In this document: positions 34,437-43,083 of the stretch, piece after piece
Layout: each line of letters opens with the position of its first letter
Numbering within the stretch: position 1 is the stretch's first letter
From: JALYQB01 sp035640155
GTDB taxonomy: Bacteria > Actinomycetota > Actinomycetes > Mycobacteriales > Pseudonocardiaceae
Assembly (NCBI GenBank): GCA_035640155.1
Contig: DASQWR010000011.1
Coordinates: 1 to 45,454 of the forward strand
DNA length: 45,454 nucleotides
Reading direction: 5' to 3'
Notes under the pieces: model-generated
Told to the model about the DNA's origin: nothing
Seen by the model: only the letters and a program-made list of their open reading frames with translations
The model's database searches: none
Translations under genes and position numbers: made by a program

Positions 34437-35204
34437 TCACGGCAACGTCCGGGGCGGGGGACCGAGCTGGAGCGCGGCTCGCCCGGCCGAGCGGACGGTC
34501 CGGAGGGCGCGTGCCAGTGCCGGGGCGGCGTGGGCCAGCACCCGCACGACCACCAGACCGCTGGTGGGGGTGCTGGCCGAGGCCAGCGTGCTGGGGATGC
34601 CGACCACGGCCGCGTGCAGCCTCTCAGCGAGCGCTGCGAGGTCGCCCGGCGCGGCGACGTACGCGGTCGCGACGTAGGAGAACCCCCCGAAGGGCTCCCC
34701 GCCGCCACCGAGCTCCCATCCGTCGACGGCTTGCGGCACACCGTCGCGCAGCACCGCCGTTCGCGCCGACAACCCGTCGAAGGCGAAGCGCTCGCCGCGG
34801 GCAACCCGTCCGGCAGCGCACGCATCCCACGCCAGCAGTCCGGCGTCAGGGGCCAGCTCGATGACTGTGTGCTGGCACCACCGCGCCCCCGCGAAGGGGA
34901 TGACGTGGTGCGGAACGTACTCGAGCACGGCTCCGGAGGCGACGGACAGCCGGGTCAGCTGCACGGCCTGCGCTCCGCGGTAGACCTTGGTGGCGCCTTG
35001 CGTGCAGACCGTTGCCCGCGCGGCCGGCTCCAGGGTGACCTCGAGGTCGAGGTGGTCACCGCCGAGGACGCCCCCTCCTGGGTTCGTCAGCTGGACCTCG
35101 GGCATGCCGGACGCGTCCGGGCGGGTGGCTTGTACCGCGCCCCACGGCTGGGTCGCGAACCTGCGCACCACGACGGTCGCCGCCCCGTGCCGGGCTAGCC
35201 GCAC
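34437..35204 (-). CDS. ureD: Urease accessory protein UreD
   Basis: A 255-residue scaffold for nickel delivery to urease. Family marks are QLTNPGGGVLGGDHLDLEV, GATKVYRGAQAVQLTRLSV, LEYVPHHVIPFAGARW and ARGERFAFDGLSART. The start is uncertain. GTG 35204 (VRLARHGAAT) lies 23 bases after the ureG stop and fits family length. The longer frame to 35324 would run through the ureG His-rich tail. In Streptomyces-type operons ureD follows ureG, as here. Confidence 0.9.
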   Translation of the reverse strand: MRLARHGAATVVVRRFATQPWGAVQATRPDASGMPEVQLTNPGGGVLGGDHLDLEVTLEPAARATVCTQGATKVYRGAQAVQLTRLSVASGAVLEYVPHHVIPFAGARWCQHTVIELAPDAGLLAWDACAAGRVARGERFAFDGLSARTAVLRDGVPQAVDGWELGGGGEPFGGFSYVATAYVAAPGDLAALAERLHAAVVGIPSTLASASTPTSGLVVVRVLAHAAPALARALRTVRSAGRAALQLGPPPRTLP

Positions 35205-35227
35205 CGCGCAGGTGCCGTGCTGGCCGC

Positions 35228-35896
35228 TCAGTCGTGCTCGCCGTGGTGGTGGTGCTGACCGTCCCCCCGCAGCGTCGAGGCCGCGGTCGGCCACCAGCGC
35301 TGCCGAACCGCCGTCCGGACCCATGTGACCACCTCTTCCATCCCGTTGCCGTGCAGCACCGAGGTGAAGGCCACCGGTGCGCCCTGTCGCAGGCGGTGGG
35401 CGTCGCGGTCCATCACGGACAGGTCCGCACCCACCAGCTCGGCCAGGTCAACCTTGTTGATCACGAGCAACTCGGAGCGAGTGACGCCGGGCCCGCCCTT
35501 GCGGGGCACCTTGTCGCCGCCGGCGACATCTACTACGTAGATCGATGCGTCCACGAGGTCGGGGCTGAACGACGCGGCGAGGTTGTCCCCGCCGCTTTCG
35601 ACGAGCACCAGGTCCAGGTCCGGGAAACGCTCCTGCAGGTCCTGCACCGCCACCTGGTTCATCGACACGTCGTCCCGGATCGCGGTGTGCGGGCATCCCC
35701 CGGTCTCCACCGCGGCGACGCGACCTTCGGGCAGCACAGCCGCGGCGATGAGGAACTCGGCGTCCTCCCGGGTGAAGATGTCGTTGGTCACGACCGCAAT
35801 CTCGAGCTCCCCGCTCAGCCGTCGACACAGAGCCGCGACGAGCGCCGTCTTTCCCGACCCGACCGGCCCTCCGACTCCGAGCTTGAGCGCGGTCAT
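35228..35896 (-). CDS. ureG: Urease accessory GTPase UreG
   Basis: A 222-residue SIMIBI GTPase that drives nickel insertion into urease. The P-loop is GVGGPVGSGKTALV. The metal-binding motif is GGCPHTAIRDDVSMN (Cys-Pro-His), the Walker B region is DLVLVESGGDNLAASF, and base recognition is NKVDLAELVGAD. The C-terminus ends in a nickel-binding-type histidine run (GQHHHHGEHD). The start is ATG 35896, overlapping the ureF stop by four bases (ATGA). A much longer frame upstream is antisense noise. Confidence 0.97.
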   Translation of the reverse strand: MTALKLGVGGPVGSGKTALVAALCRRLSGELEIAVVTNDIFTREDAEFLIAAAVLPEGRVAAVETGGCPHTAIRDDVSMNQVAVQDLQERFPDLDLVLVESGGDNLAASFSPDLVDASIYVVDVAGGDKVPRKGGPGVTRSELLVINKVDLAELVGADLSVMDRDAHRLRQGAPVAFTSVLHGNGMEEVVTWVRTAVRQRWWPTAASTLRGDGQHHHHGEHD

Positions 35897-36585
35897 GAGA
35901 TGTACATCCTGCTGGTCTGCCGTTCGTGGGCCATGGACGCGATCTCCAGGAGTGGGGCGAAGGCGAACGGCTTGGCCGGGTCCACGTGCCTGCTGGTGTC
36001 CACCGCCGCCGAGATGCGGGAGTGCAGGCCGAACAGGATGCGCTGGGCGCCCCGCTGGCCGAGCAGCAGGAGCTTCTGCCCGGCGGCCACGAACGCAGCG
36101 CAGCCGGTGTAGGCGTAGGCGTGCAGCGCATCGCGGACCGGGGCACCCATCGCGGTGGCGACCACACCGTAGGCGATCGCGTGCCCGCCGGGCGCCGTCC
36201 GGGCGCGGACGGCCTGGTGGTAGGCGCCGAGCCGGGAGTCGTCGAGTCCGAGCGCGTCGGCACTGTCCAGCAGTCCGCGTCCCATGGCAGCGCTGGCGCT
36301 GCGCTGCTCGCGCGCGAGCCGGGTGGCCGCCAGGGCGTGGTCGAGCGCGACCAGATGCTGCAGCGAGCAGGCCTCGGCCGCTCCCCGCAGCGCGGGCAGG
36401 TCGGAGGTCGCGAGCGCGCCGAGGTGCTCGGCCACCGCGGCCTCCAGGCCCGTGGAGTCGCGCACCAGACCCGCGGCCACCAGCCCCTCCAGCCCGAGCG
36501 AATGGCTGAACGAGCCGGTCGGAAAGGCGCTGTCGGACAGCTGCAACAGTGGCAGCAGCGACCGGGACGTCGTCGGGGTGCTCAT
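35893..36585 (-). CDS. ureF: Urease accessory protein UreF
   Basis: A 230-residue all-helical nickel chaperone partner. Family marks are LQLSDSAFPTGSFSHSLGLEGLV, AYGVVATAMG, YTGCAAFVAAGQKLLLLGQRGAQRIL and the C-terminal SMAHERQTSRMYIS. It begins six bases after ureC and overlaps ureG by four bases. It acts with UreD and UreG to load the dinickel centre. Confidence 0.95.
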   Translation of the reverse strand: MSTPTTSRSLLPLLQLSDSAFPTGSFSHSLGLEGLVAAGLVRDSTGLEAAVAEHLGALATSDLPALRGAAEACSLQHLVALDHALAATRLAREQRSASAAMGRGLLDSADALGLDDSRLGAYHQAVRARTAPGGHAIAYGVVATAMGAPVRDALHAYAYTGCAAFVAAGQKLLLLGQRGAQRILFGLHSRISAAVDTSRHVDPAKPFAFAPLLEIASMAHERQTSRMYIS

Positions 36586-36591
36586 GGCTGC

Positions 36592-38298
36592 TCAGAACAG
36601 GAAGTAACGCTGCGCGAGCGGCAGCTCGGTAGCCGGCCGAGAGCTCAGCACCTCGCCGTCCACGCGCACCTGGTAGGTCTCGGGGTCCACCTCGATGTCG
36701 GGCAGCAGGTCGTTGCGCACCATGTCGGCCTTGCCGAGGATGCGGGTGCCGCTGGCCGGCGCCACCCGTTTCCGCAGTCCCAGCCACCCGGCCACGTCAG
36801 CCTCCATGGCGGCCTTGGACAGGAAGGTGACCGAGGTGGCCGCCACAGCACAGCCGTGAGCGCCGAACATCGGCCGGGGCAGCACCGGCTCGGGGGTGGG
36901 GATCGAGGCGTTGGCGTCGCCCATCTGCGCGTAGGCGATGAAGCCGCCCTTGAGCACGACCTCGGGCTTGACCCCGAAGAACGCCGGTTTCCACAGGCAC
37001 AGGTCCGCGAGCTTGCCCGGCTCCACCGAGCCCACCTCTCCGGCGATGCCGTGTGTCAGGGCAGGGTTGATGGTCACCTTCGCGACGTAGCGCTTCACCC
37101 GCTCGTTGTCGTGGCGGTCCGGGTCCCCGTCCAGCGGCCCGCGCTCGCGCTTCATCTTGTCGGCCGTCTGCCAGGTCCGTATCCACACCTCACCGACGCG
37201 CCCCATCGCCTGCGAATCCGAGGAGATCATGCTGAATGCGCCGAGGTCGTGGAGCACATCCTCGGCGGCGATGGTTTCCGCCCGGATCCGGCTCTCCGCG
37301 AAGGCGACGTCCTCCGGCACGTCGCGGCTCAGGTGGTGGCAGACCATCAGCATGTCGAGATGCTCGTCGACGGTGTTGACGGTGTAAGGCCTGGTGGGGT
37401 TGGTCGAGCTGGGCAGCACGTTGGGTTGCCCGCAGGCCCGGATGATGTCCGGGGCATGGCCGCCGCCGGCGCCCTCCGTGTGGTAGGTGTGCACCGTTCG
37501 CCCCTCGAACGCCGCGAGGGTGTCCTCGAGGAACCCCGCCTCGTTGAGGGTGTCGGTGTGGATCGCCACCTGCACGTCGAACTCGTCGGCGACCGACAGG
37601 CAGGTACGGATCGCCTGTGGGGTCGTGCCCCAGTCCTCGTGCAGCTTCAGCCCGAACGCGCCCGCCGCGATCTGCTCGCGCAACGCGGCCGGGTTGGAGG
37701 AGTTGCCCTTGCCCAGGAAGCCGAAGTTCAGCGGCAGCGCCTCGACGGCCTCGAGCATCCGATGCATGTTCCATGCACCGGGGGTGCAGGTCGTCGCGTT
37801 GGTGCCGGCCGCGGGGCCGGTGCCGCCGCCGAGCATGGTCGTCACGCCGGAGGCGATGGCCTCGGTGGCCTGCTGCGGGCAGATGAAGTGGATGTGGCTG
37901 TCGATGCCGCCGGCGGTCACGATGCTGCCTTCGCCGGCGATCACCTCGGTGGCGGCGCCCACCGGCAGTGTGACCCTGTCCATGATGTCGGGGTTGCCGG
38001 CCTTGCCGATGCCGGCGATGCGGCCGTCACGAATCCCGATGTCGGCCTTGACGATTCCCCAGTGCTCGATGACCAGTGCATTGGTGATCACCAGGTCGAG
38101 CGCGCCGGCCTCACGGGTGAGAGGTCCCTGAGCCATGCCGTCGCGGATCGTCTTCCCGCCGCCGAAGACCGGTTCCTCACCGGCGATCGTCAGATCCCGC
38201 TCGACCTCCACGACGAGCTCGCTGTCCGCCAGACGGACCCGGTCGCCGGTGGTCGGGCCGACGAGGGCGCCGTGCCGGACCCGGCTGAGCCCGCTCAC
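36592..38298 (-). CDS. ureC: Urease alpha (catalytic) subunit
   Basis: A 568-residue amidohydrolase of normal length. The dinickel site elements are present: GGIDSHIHFICPQQ, the carbamylated lysine in FGLKLHEDWG, histidines in VHTYHTEGAGGGHAPDII, and the flap VCHHLSRDVPEDVAFAESRIR. The C-terminus LPLAQRYFLF is the canonical ending. It hydrolyses urea to ammonia and carbamate in the cytoplasm. It starts at GTG 38298, overlapping the ureAB stop by four bases (GTGA). All catalytic residues appear intact, so the operon should still work although its transporter is broken. Confidence 0.97.
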   Translation of the reverse strand: MSGLSRVRHGALVGPTTGDRVRLADSELVVEVERDLTIAGEEPVFGGGKTIRDGMAQGPLTREAGALDLVITNALVIEHWGIVKADIGIRDGRIAGIGKAGNPDIMDRVTLPVGAATEVIAGEGSIVTAGGIDSHIHFICPQQATEAIASGVTTMLGGGTGPAAGTNATTCTPGAWNMHRMLEAVEALPLNFGFLGKGNSSNPAALREQIAAGAFGLKLHEDWGTTPQAIRTCLSVADEFDVQVAIHTDTLNEAGFLEDTLAAFEGRTVHTYHTEGAGGGHAPDIIRACGQPNVLPSSTNPTRPYTVNTVDEHLDMLMVCHHLSRDVPEDVAFAESRIRAETIAAEDVLHDLGAFSMISSDSQAMGRVGEVWIRTWQTADKMKRERGPLDGDPDRHDNERVKRYVAKVTINPALTHGIAGEVGSVEPGKLADLCLWKPAFFGVKPEVVLKGGFIAYAQMGDANASIPTPEPVLPRPMFGAHGCAVAATSVTFLSKAAMEADVAGWLGLRKRVAPASGTRILGKADMVRNDLLPDIEVDPETYQVRVDGEVLSSRPATELPLAQRYFLF

Positions 38299-39038
38299 CG
38301 CGGAGCCTCCATGAAATGGAGCTCCCGGGCCCGCTGGAACGCACGCTGCTGGACGTCGGGATCATCGAGCGCGCCGTCGATCAGACCGTTGAGGCCCCGT
38401 ACCACCCGCTGTCCCGCGAGCGACACCAGCCGTACCTCGCGCTCGTCACCAGGCTCGAAACGCACCGAGGTGCCCGCCGGAACGTCCAGCCGCATCCCGT
38501 AGGCGAGGCTCCTGTCGAACCGCAGCGCGCGGTTGACCTCGAAGAAGCAGAAGTGGCTTCCCACCTGAACCGGGCGGTCGCCGGTGTTCGCGACCGTCAC
38601 CGTCACCGTCTCGCGTCCCGTGTTCAGCTCGACCTGCGGCCCGTCGGCCGGCAGCATCGCGCCGGGAACCATCGCGCCACCTCCTCCCGCAGCCGGCGGA
38701 ACCTGCTCGCCGGCTGCCTGTTCGCCGGTTGCGGCTGGGACGATCGGGCCGTGGACGGTGATCAGCTTGGTGCCGTCGGGAAACGTCGCCTCGACCTGCA
38801 CCTCGGGAATCATCTCCGGCACGCCGTCCATGACATCCTCCGGACCGAGAATGGTGGTCCCAAAGGCCATCAGGTCAGCCACTGACCGCCCGTCCCGCGC
38901 ACCCTCCATGAGCTCGGCGGAGATGAGCGCGACGGCCTCCGGATGGTTGAGCTTGAGCCCACGCTCGCGGCGCCGGCGAGCCACCTCGGCGGCCATGAAC
39001 GTCAGGAGCTTGTCCTGATCACGTGACGAAAGGCGCAT
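38295..39038 (-). CDS. ureAB: Fused urease gamma-beta subunit
   Basis: A 247-residue fusion of UreA and UreB. The gamma part (about 1-100) has MRLSSRDQDKLLTFMAAEVA, LNHPEAVALISAELMEGARDG and PEMIPEVQVEATFPDGTKLITVH. After a Gly/Ala-rich linker (QVPPAAGGGGAMVPG), the beta part has TVTVANTGDRPVQVGSHFCFFEVN, GMRLDVPAGTSVRFEPGDEREV and RVVRGLNGLIDG. Gamma-beta fusions occur in several actinobacteria. The start is ATG 39038. It is the first gene of the urease operon and has a candidate nitrogen-control box upstream. Confidence 0.96.
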   Translation of the reverse strand: MRLSSRDQDKLLTFMAAEVARRRRERGLKLNHPEAVALISAELMEGARDGRSVADLMAFGTTILGPEDVMDGVPEMIPEVQVEATFPDGTKLITVHGPIVPAATGEQAAGEQVPPAAGGGGAMVPGAMLPADGPQVELNTGRETVTVTVANTGDRPVQVGSHFCFFEVNRALRFDRSLAYGMRLDVPAGTSVRFEPGDEREVRLVSLAGQRVVRGLNGLIDGALDDPDVQQRAFQRARELHFMEAPR

Positions 39039-39081
39039 CCCAGGACGGTAGAAACGATCTGTTGCCGCCCGATGACAACCT

Positions 39082-39097
39082 CTTTACGTCAGCGTTA
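39082..39097 (-). promoter_or_regulatory. Candidate GlnR-type nitrogen box upstream of urease
   Basis: On the minus strand the sequence reads GTAACGCTGACGTAAA. This is a GTAAC half, six bases, then GTAAA, close to the actinobacterial GlnR pattern GTnAC-n6-GnAAC, and lies about 45-60 bases before the ureAB start. The second half-site is imperfect, so the call is tentative. Confidence 0.4.
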
Positions 39098-39328
39098 CGA
39101 TGGCCGATAATCCTCGGCGGCCATTGAGGGCGCCGTTTCTTTGTCCAGTTCCAGCGTGGGACGGGTGAGTAGGAACATCACGGACTCGGGATTCCCGAAC
39201 TTGCGCGATTGCATGCTTTCAGACAGCTACTCTGGAAGTACTGCATGTGGCGCAGACTTGAATGCCTGCACGGCACGAGAGATCGCCTGGTCCAACCGTA
39301 GGACGGCGACCCAGATCCCCTCCGACCC

Positions 39329-39576
39329 ATCCACCGGCAGCAGGGGGTTCACCGGCAACGGCACCCCGCCCCGACGCAGCACGCCGAGGAATGCCTCGAC
39401 GAAACAGGTCCATCCGGCAGCATGATCAGCACCCGCTCCTCGGAACGCACCCCCATCTCGGCCAGCGCACCGGCGACCGCAACCACCCGCTCGGCCTGCC
39501 CGCGGTCGACCACCAGCTCGCCACCGCAGGGAAGGGGTGCCGCGACCCCCATACCAGCTCGCTCGTTCGGGTCCAC
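39329..39576 (-). pseudogene. Acyl-CoA ligase (benzoate-CoA ligase-like) N-terminal relic
   Basis: One minus-strand frame reads VVDRGQAERVVAVAGALAEM followed by GVRSEERVLIMLPDGP. A shift near 39410 moves the match to another frame, FVEAFLGVLRRGGVPLPVNP-LLPV. Together these form the 'LPDG..FVEAFLGVLRRGAVPLPVNPLLP' block near the N-terminus of AMP-forming benzoate-CoA-ligase-type enzymes. After this the similarity ends, and about 400 further residues are absent. It is a frameshifted, truncated remnant. The surrounding stretch 39039-39728 holds no other convincing gene. Confidence 0.72.
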
Positions 39577-39708
39577 TTGCTGTCACCTGCGTCTCGAGCT
39601 CTCGCCGATAGATGCCTCCTGTGATATGAGAGGCGCGGCAGTGTGGATGACACGGCTGGAGAGCGACTGAAGAACCACTGAACGGTGCATCGGAGAGGCC
39701 GAGACTTG

Positions 39709-39732
39709 ATGGAGTTCAGGGAAGAAACTTGA
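39709..39732 (+). other. Seven-codon leader ORF coupled to the SARP gene
   Basis: ATGGAGTTCAGGGAAGAAAC opens a frame encoding MEFREET, whose TGA (39730-39732) overlaps the ATG of the regulator as TGATG. The leader start ACTTGATGGAGTTC is a near copy of the regulator's own ACTTGATGGAATTC, so it arose from a 23-base tandem duplication. It may couple or dampen translation of the regulator. Confidence 0.5.
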
Positions 39733-41999
39733 TGGAATTCGGGATCCTCGGCTCGCTGGAGGTGTTGGACGACCACCGCTGCATCGAGGTTTCCAGCACC
39801 AAGGAGCGGCTGCTGCTGGCCGTGCTCGTGGTGCACGCCAACGAGGTGATCTCGGTCAACCGGTTGAGCGAGGTGCTCTGGGGGGCCGAACCACCGGCCA
39901 CCGCCGCGAACACGGTGCAGACCTACGTCTCCCACCTGTGCCGGGCACTCGAACCCGGTCGCGCCGCTCAGGCTCAGGACGGGATGCTGCGCACCCGCGG
40001 TCAAGGCTACTCGCTGGCCGTGGCACCGGAGGCCGTCGACGCTGTGCGGTTCGAGCGCTTCGCCGGCGAAGGTCGCGACACCCTGCGGTTGGACCCGGAG
40101 TGGGCGGCCAGCGCGCTGCGGCGGGCCCTGGCGTTGTGGCGCGGCGAGCCGCTGGCTGAGTTCGGTTTCGAGCTGTTCGCCCAAGCCGAGATCACCAGGC
40201 TCACCGACCTCCGCCTCACTGCCCTGGAGGACCGCGCGGAGGCCGACCTTCTCCTCGGTCGGCACGCGGAGCTGTGCGGCGAGCTGAGCCGAGCGGTGGT
40301 TGAGCAGCCGCCGCGCGAGCGACTGTGGTCCCTGCTGATCCGCGCCCTGTACGCCAGCGGGCGCCGAGCCGAGGCGCTCGCCGCGTACACCCGGCTGCGC
40401 GCCCAGCTCGCGGAGCAGCTCGGCATCGAGCCCAGCCCGGAGCTGGTCCGGCTGCACGAGGCTGTGCTTGCCCAGCGCCCCGACCTGGATCGGTGGCCGC
40501 TCGATCGACAACCCGTGCGGGAGCCGATGGCGCCGTCCGTACCGGCGGAGGCGTCTGATCCGGAAAGACGGCTGCCGGCCGCCCGAGCTGCGCTGGCCGC
40601 GCACGACTGGCAGCGCTCCTTCGAGCTGCTGTCCGCCGCGGACCGGGCGGCGCCACTGGCCGCGGAGGACCTCGACGGCCTGGCCGAGGCGGCGTGCTGG
40701 CTGGGGCGGTATCGGGAGTCGCTGGGGGCGCGGCAGCGCGCGCACCAGGCCTTCCTGCAGGCCGACGACCACCGTCGGGCCGCCGTGACCGCCATCTGGC
40801 TCGCGATGCATCACGGAGGTGTCCATCAGGTCGCGGTAGCCAGTGACTGGTTTCATCGCGCGCAGCGGCTGCTCGAGGCCGAGCCCGACTGCACCGAGCA
40901 CGGCTACCTGACCTGGGTGACCACGCTGTTCGCGTTGGGGGCCGGTGACCACGAGGCGGCTCGGGCCGCCGCCGAGTCCACATACGAGGTGGGAGCTCGC
41001 CACGGCGTTGCGGAGCTGCAGGCCATCGGGATGGTGCTCCAGGGCGTGGTGCTCATCCGTCGCGGGCGGGTGGCAGAGGGACTGGCCCTGCTGGACGAGG
41101 GGATGGCGATGGCCGTCAGCGGGGACCTTCCGCAGACTGCCACCGCGCAGATCTTCTGCCAGACCATCAGAATCTGTTACGAGCTTGGCGACTACCGGCG
41201 AGCCCACGAGTGGACCGAAGCCATCGAGGGCTGCTTCGTGCGCACCGGGCTGAACAGCTTCCCCGGTGACTGCGAGACCCACCGCATCGGGGTCATGGTC
41301 GGCCGCGGCGCATGGGTGCTCGCCGAGCAGGAGGCCCGCCGGGCGTGTGCCGGCACGCAGTGCTTCGATCTCACCCACGTCGGCCTCGCCTTCGCCAGTA
41401 TCGGGGAGATCCGGCTGCGGATCGGTGACCTCGCTGAAGCCGAGGTGGCCTTCGACAAGGCTGAGGAGCTGGGCGCCAGCCCGCTGCCCGGTCGAGCCCG
41501 GTTGCAGCTGCTGCACGGCCGGCCCACCGAAGCAGCCGCGTCGGTCAATTCGGCGCTGGCCGGTGAGGGCTGGGACCGCTTGGACCGCACCCGGCTCCTT
41601 CCCGAGCAGGTGACCATCGCGCTGGCCGTCGACGATCTCGACACCGCCCGCCACGCCGCGGCCGAGCTGGCCGAGTCGGCCCAGACCTATGGCAGCAAGG
41701 CGCTGCTCGCGGCATCCGAGGCCGCCCGCGGTGCGGTGGCGCTGGCCGCCGGCGAGGACGACCCGCTGCGTCCGCTGCGTCGCAGCGTGTCGCTCTGGCG
41801 AGACGCCGGCTCGCCATACGAGAGCGCCCGGGCCCGGGTGCTGTTGGCCACCGCGCTGGACCGCGCCGACCAACCCGACGAGGCCCGGCTCGAGTTGGCC
41901 CACGCCCGGGTCTGCTTCGACCGCCTCGGCGCCCGGTTGGACGCCGAGGCCGCGGCTGAGTTGACTCCCACCGGCCGAGTTCTTGCTGGGGGTAGCTGA
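39732..41999 (+). CDS. SARP/AfsR-type transcriptional regulator with BTAD and TPR region
   Basis: A 755-residue regulator. An OmpR-like winged-helix domain (about 1-95: EFGILGSLEVLDD, RLLLAVLVVHANEVISVNRLSEVLWG, ANTVQTYVSHLCRALEP, RTRGQGYSLAV) is followed by the bacterial transcriptional activation domain (about 100-245: VDAVRFERFAGEG, ALALWRGEPLAEF, LLWSLLIRALYASGRRAEALAAYTRLRAQLAEQLGIEPSPEL type). About 480 residues of TPR-like helical repeats complete it. There is no NB-ARC ATPase. SARPs activate specialised-metabolite or catabolic genes. The target is unknown; the relic ligase upstream suggests a lost catabolic cluster. ATG 39732 is preferred over TTG 39729. Confidence 0.9.
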   Translation: MEFGILGSLEVLDDHRCIEVSSTKERLLLAVLVVHANEVISVNRLSEVLWGAEPPATAANTVQTYVSHLCRALEPGRAAQAQDGMLRTRGQGYSLAVAPEAVDAVRFERFAGEGRDTLRLDPEWAASALRRALALWRGEPLAEFGFELFAQAEITRLTDLRLTALEDRAEADLLLGRHAELCGELSRAVVEQPPRERLWSLLIRALYASGRRAEALAAYTRLRAQLAEQLGIEPSPELVRLHEAVLAQRPDLDRWPLDRQPVREPMAPSVPAEASDPERRLPAARAALAAHDWQRSFELLSAADRAAPLAAEDLDGLAEAACWLGRYRESLGARQRAHQAFLQADDHRRAAVTAIWLAMHHGGVHQVAVASDWFHRAQRLLEAEPDCTEHGYLTWVTTLFALGAGDHEAARAAAESTYEVGARHGVAELQAIGMVLQGVVLIRRGRVAEGLALLDEGMAMAVSGDLPQTATAQIFCQTIRICYELGDYRRAHEWTEAIEGCFVRTGLNSFPGDCETHRIGVMVGRGAWVLAEQEARRACAGTQCFDLTHVGLAFASIGEIRLRIGDLAEAEVAFDKAEELGASPLPGRARLQLLHGRPTEAAASVNSALAGEGWDRLDRTRLLPEQVTIALAVDDLDTARHAAAELAESAQTYGSKALLAASEAARGAVALAAGEDDPLRPLRRSVSLWRDAGSPYESARARVLLATALDRADQPDEARLELAHARVCFDRLGARLDAEAAAELTPTGRVLAGGS

Positions 42000-42062
42000 C
42001 AGCACGTCGCGCCTGTGCGCGCGGCAGATCCGCAGACCACACTGGCCGGCTGTCGCCCGTGC

Positions 42063-43064
42063 TCAGGGGGCGGCGTCGGGATGGGCGTGCACGATCGCGC
42101 TGTCGAGCTTCGGCACGGCATCCTGCAGCCGGTCCTCGGCGGCGTGGGCGACGCGGTGGGCGTCCTCCAGCGACAGCCGCCCCGGCACCGTCAGCTCCAC
42201 CTCGGCACGCAGCGCGTGCCCGATCCAACGCAGTCGCACGCTGTCCACGCTGGTGACCCCCTCGGTGCCGGCGACCGCCTCATGTGCCCAGTCCACCAGC
42301 TCCGGGTCGACCGCGTCCATCAGGCGGGCCAGCACCTCACGGGCCGCCCCCCAGGTCACCACCGCGATCGCCACGGTGATCGCTAGCCCGACGATCGGGT
42401 CGGCCAGCTGCCATCCCAGCGCCGCGCCGCCCGCGGACAGCAGCACGGCCAGCGACGTGAGCGCGTCCGTGCGGGCGTGCATGCCGTCGGCGACCAGCGC
42501 CGCGGACCCGATCGCCCGCCCGGTGCGGATCCGGACCTGCGCGGCGATCTCGTTGCCGACGAAGCCCACCACCGCGGCGACCGCGACGGCCCCCAGGTAG
42601 CCGACGTCCACCGGGTCCGCCAGTCGCCGCACCGACTGCATCCCCGCCGCCACGGCCGAGGCGGCGATCACCAGCACCACGATCACGCCCGCGACGTCTT
42701 CCGCGCGACTGAAGCCGTAGGTGAAGCGGCGGGTCGGGGCGCGACTCCCCAGCAGAAACGCGATGCCGACGGGCACCGCGGTGAGCGCGTCGGCCACGTT
42801 GTGCACGGTGTCGGACAGCAGCGCGACGGAGCCCGAGAGCACCACCACGAACGCCTGCGCCAATGCGGTGGCCCCCAGCACACCGAGCGAGATCCACAGC
42901 GCCCGGATGCCCCGCCGGCTCGACTGCAGCACGGAGTCCAGCCGGTCCGCTGCGTCGTGACTGTGCGGAGTGATCAGGTGCCTAAGGCGCCGGACCCACC
43001 GCGCGGCTCCGCTCGCGTGCCCATGACCGTGGCCGTGGCCGTGCGCCGACTCAGGCTGTTGCAT
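42063..43064 (-). CDS. Cation diffusion facilitator (zinc-type exporter)
   Basis: A 333-residue CDF transporter. The N-terminus is histidine-rich (HGHGHGHGHASG, and PHSHDAAD). Six helices follow, with the metal site SVALLSDTVHNVADAL in helix 2 (D and H/D pair) and ALVADGMHARTDALTS in helix 5. It ends in a cytoplasmic ferredoxin-like domain (VRLRWIGHALRAEVELTVPG) finishing with a histidine pair (SAIVHAHPD). It exports zinc, cadmium, cobalt or nickel in exchange for protons. The start is ATG 43064; a longer frame crosses the divergent regulator and is unlikely. Confidence 0.93.
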   Translation of the reverse strand: MQQPESAHGHGHGHGHASGAARWVRRLRHLITPHSHDAADRLDSVLQSSRRGIRALWISLGVLGATALAQAFVVVLSGSVALLSDTVHNVADALTAVPVGIAFLLGSRAPTRRFTYGFSRAEDVAGVIVVLVIAASAVAAGMQSVRRLADPVDVGYLGAVAVAAVVGFVGNEIAAQVRIRTGRAIGSAALVADGMHARTDALTSLAVLLSAGGAALGWQLADPIVGLAITVAIAVVTWGAAREVLARLMDAVDPELVDWAHEAVAGTEGVTSVDSVRLRWIGHALRAEVELTVPGRLSLEDAHRVAHAAEDRLQDAVPKLDSAIVHAHPDAAP

Positions 43065-43083
43065 CGTGGCATCATAGGTCCTC

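Noticed and set aside
35897..36787. N-terminal extension of ureG to give a 519-residue protein
   Set aside because: The extension lies over ureF and ureC in another frame. The P-loop protein begins normally at ATG 35896 with an ATGA overlap.
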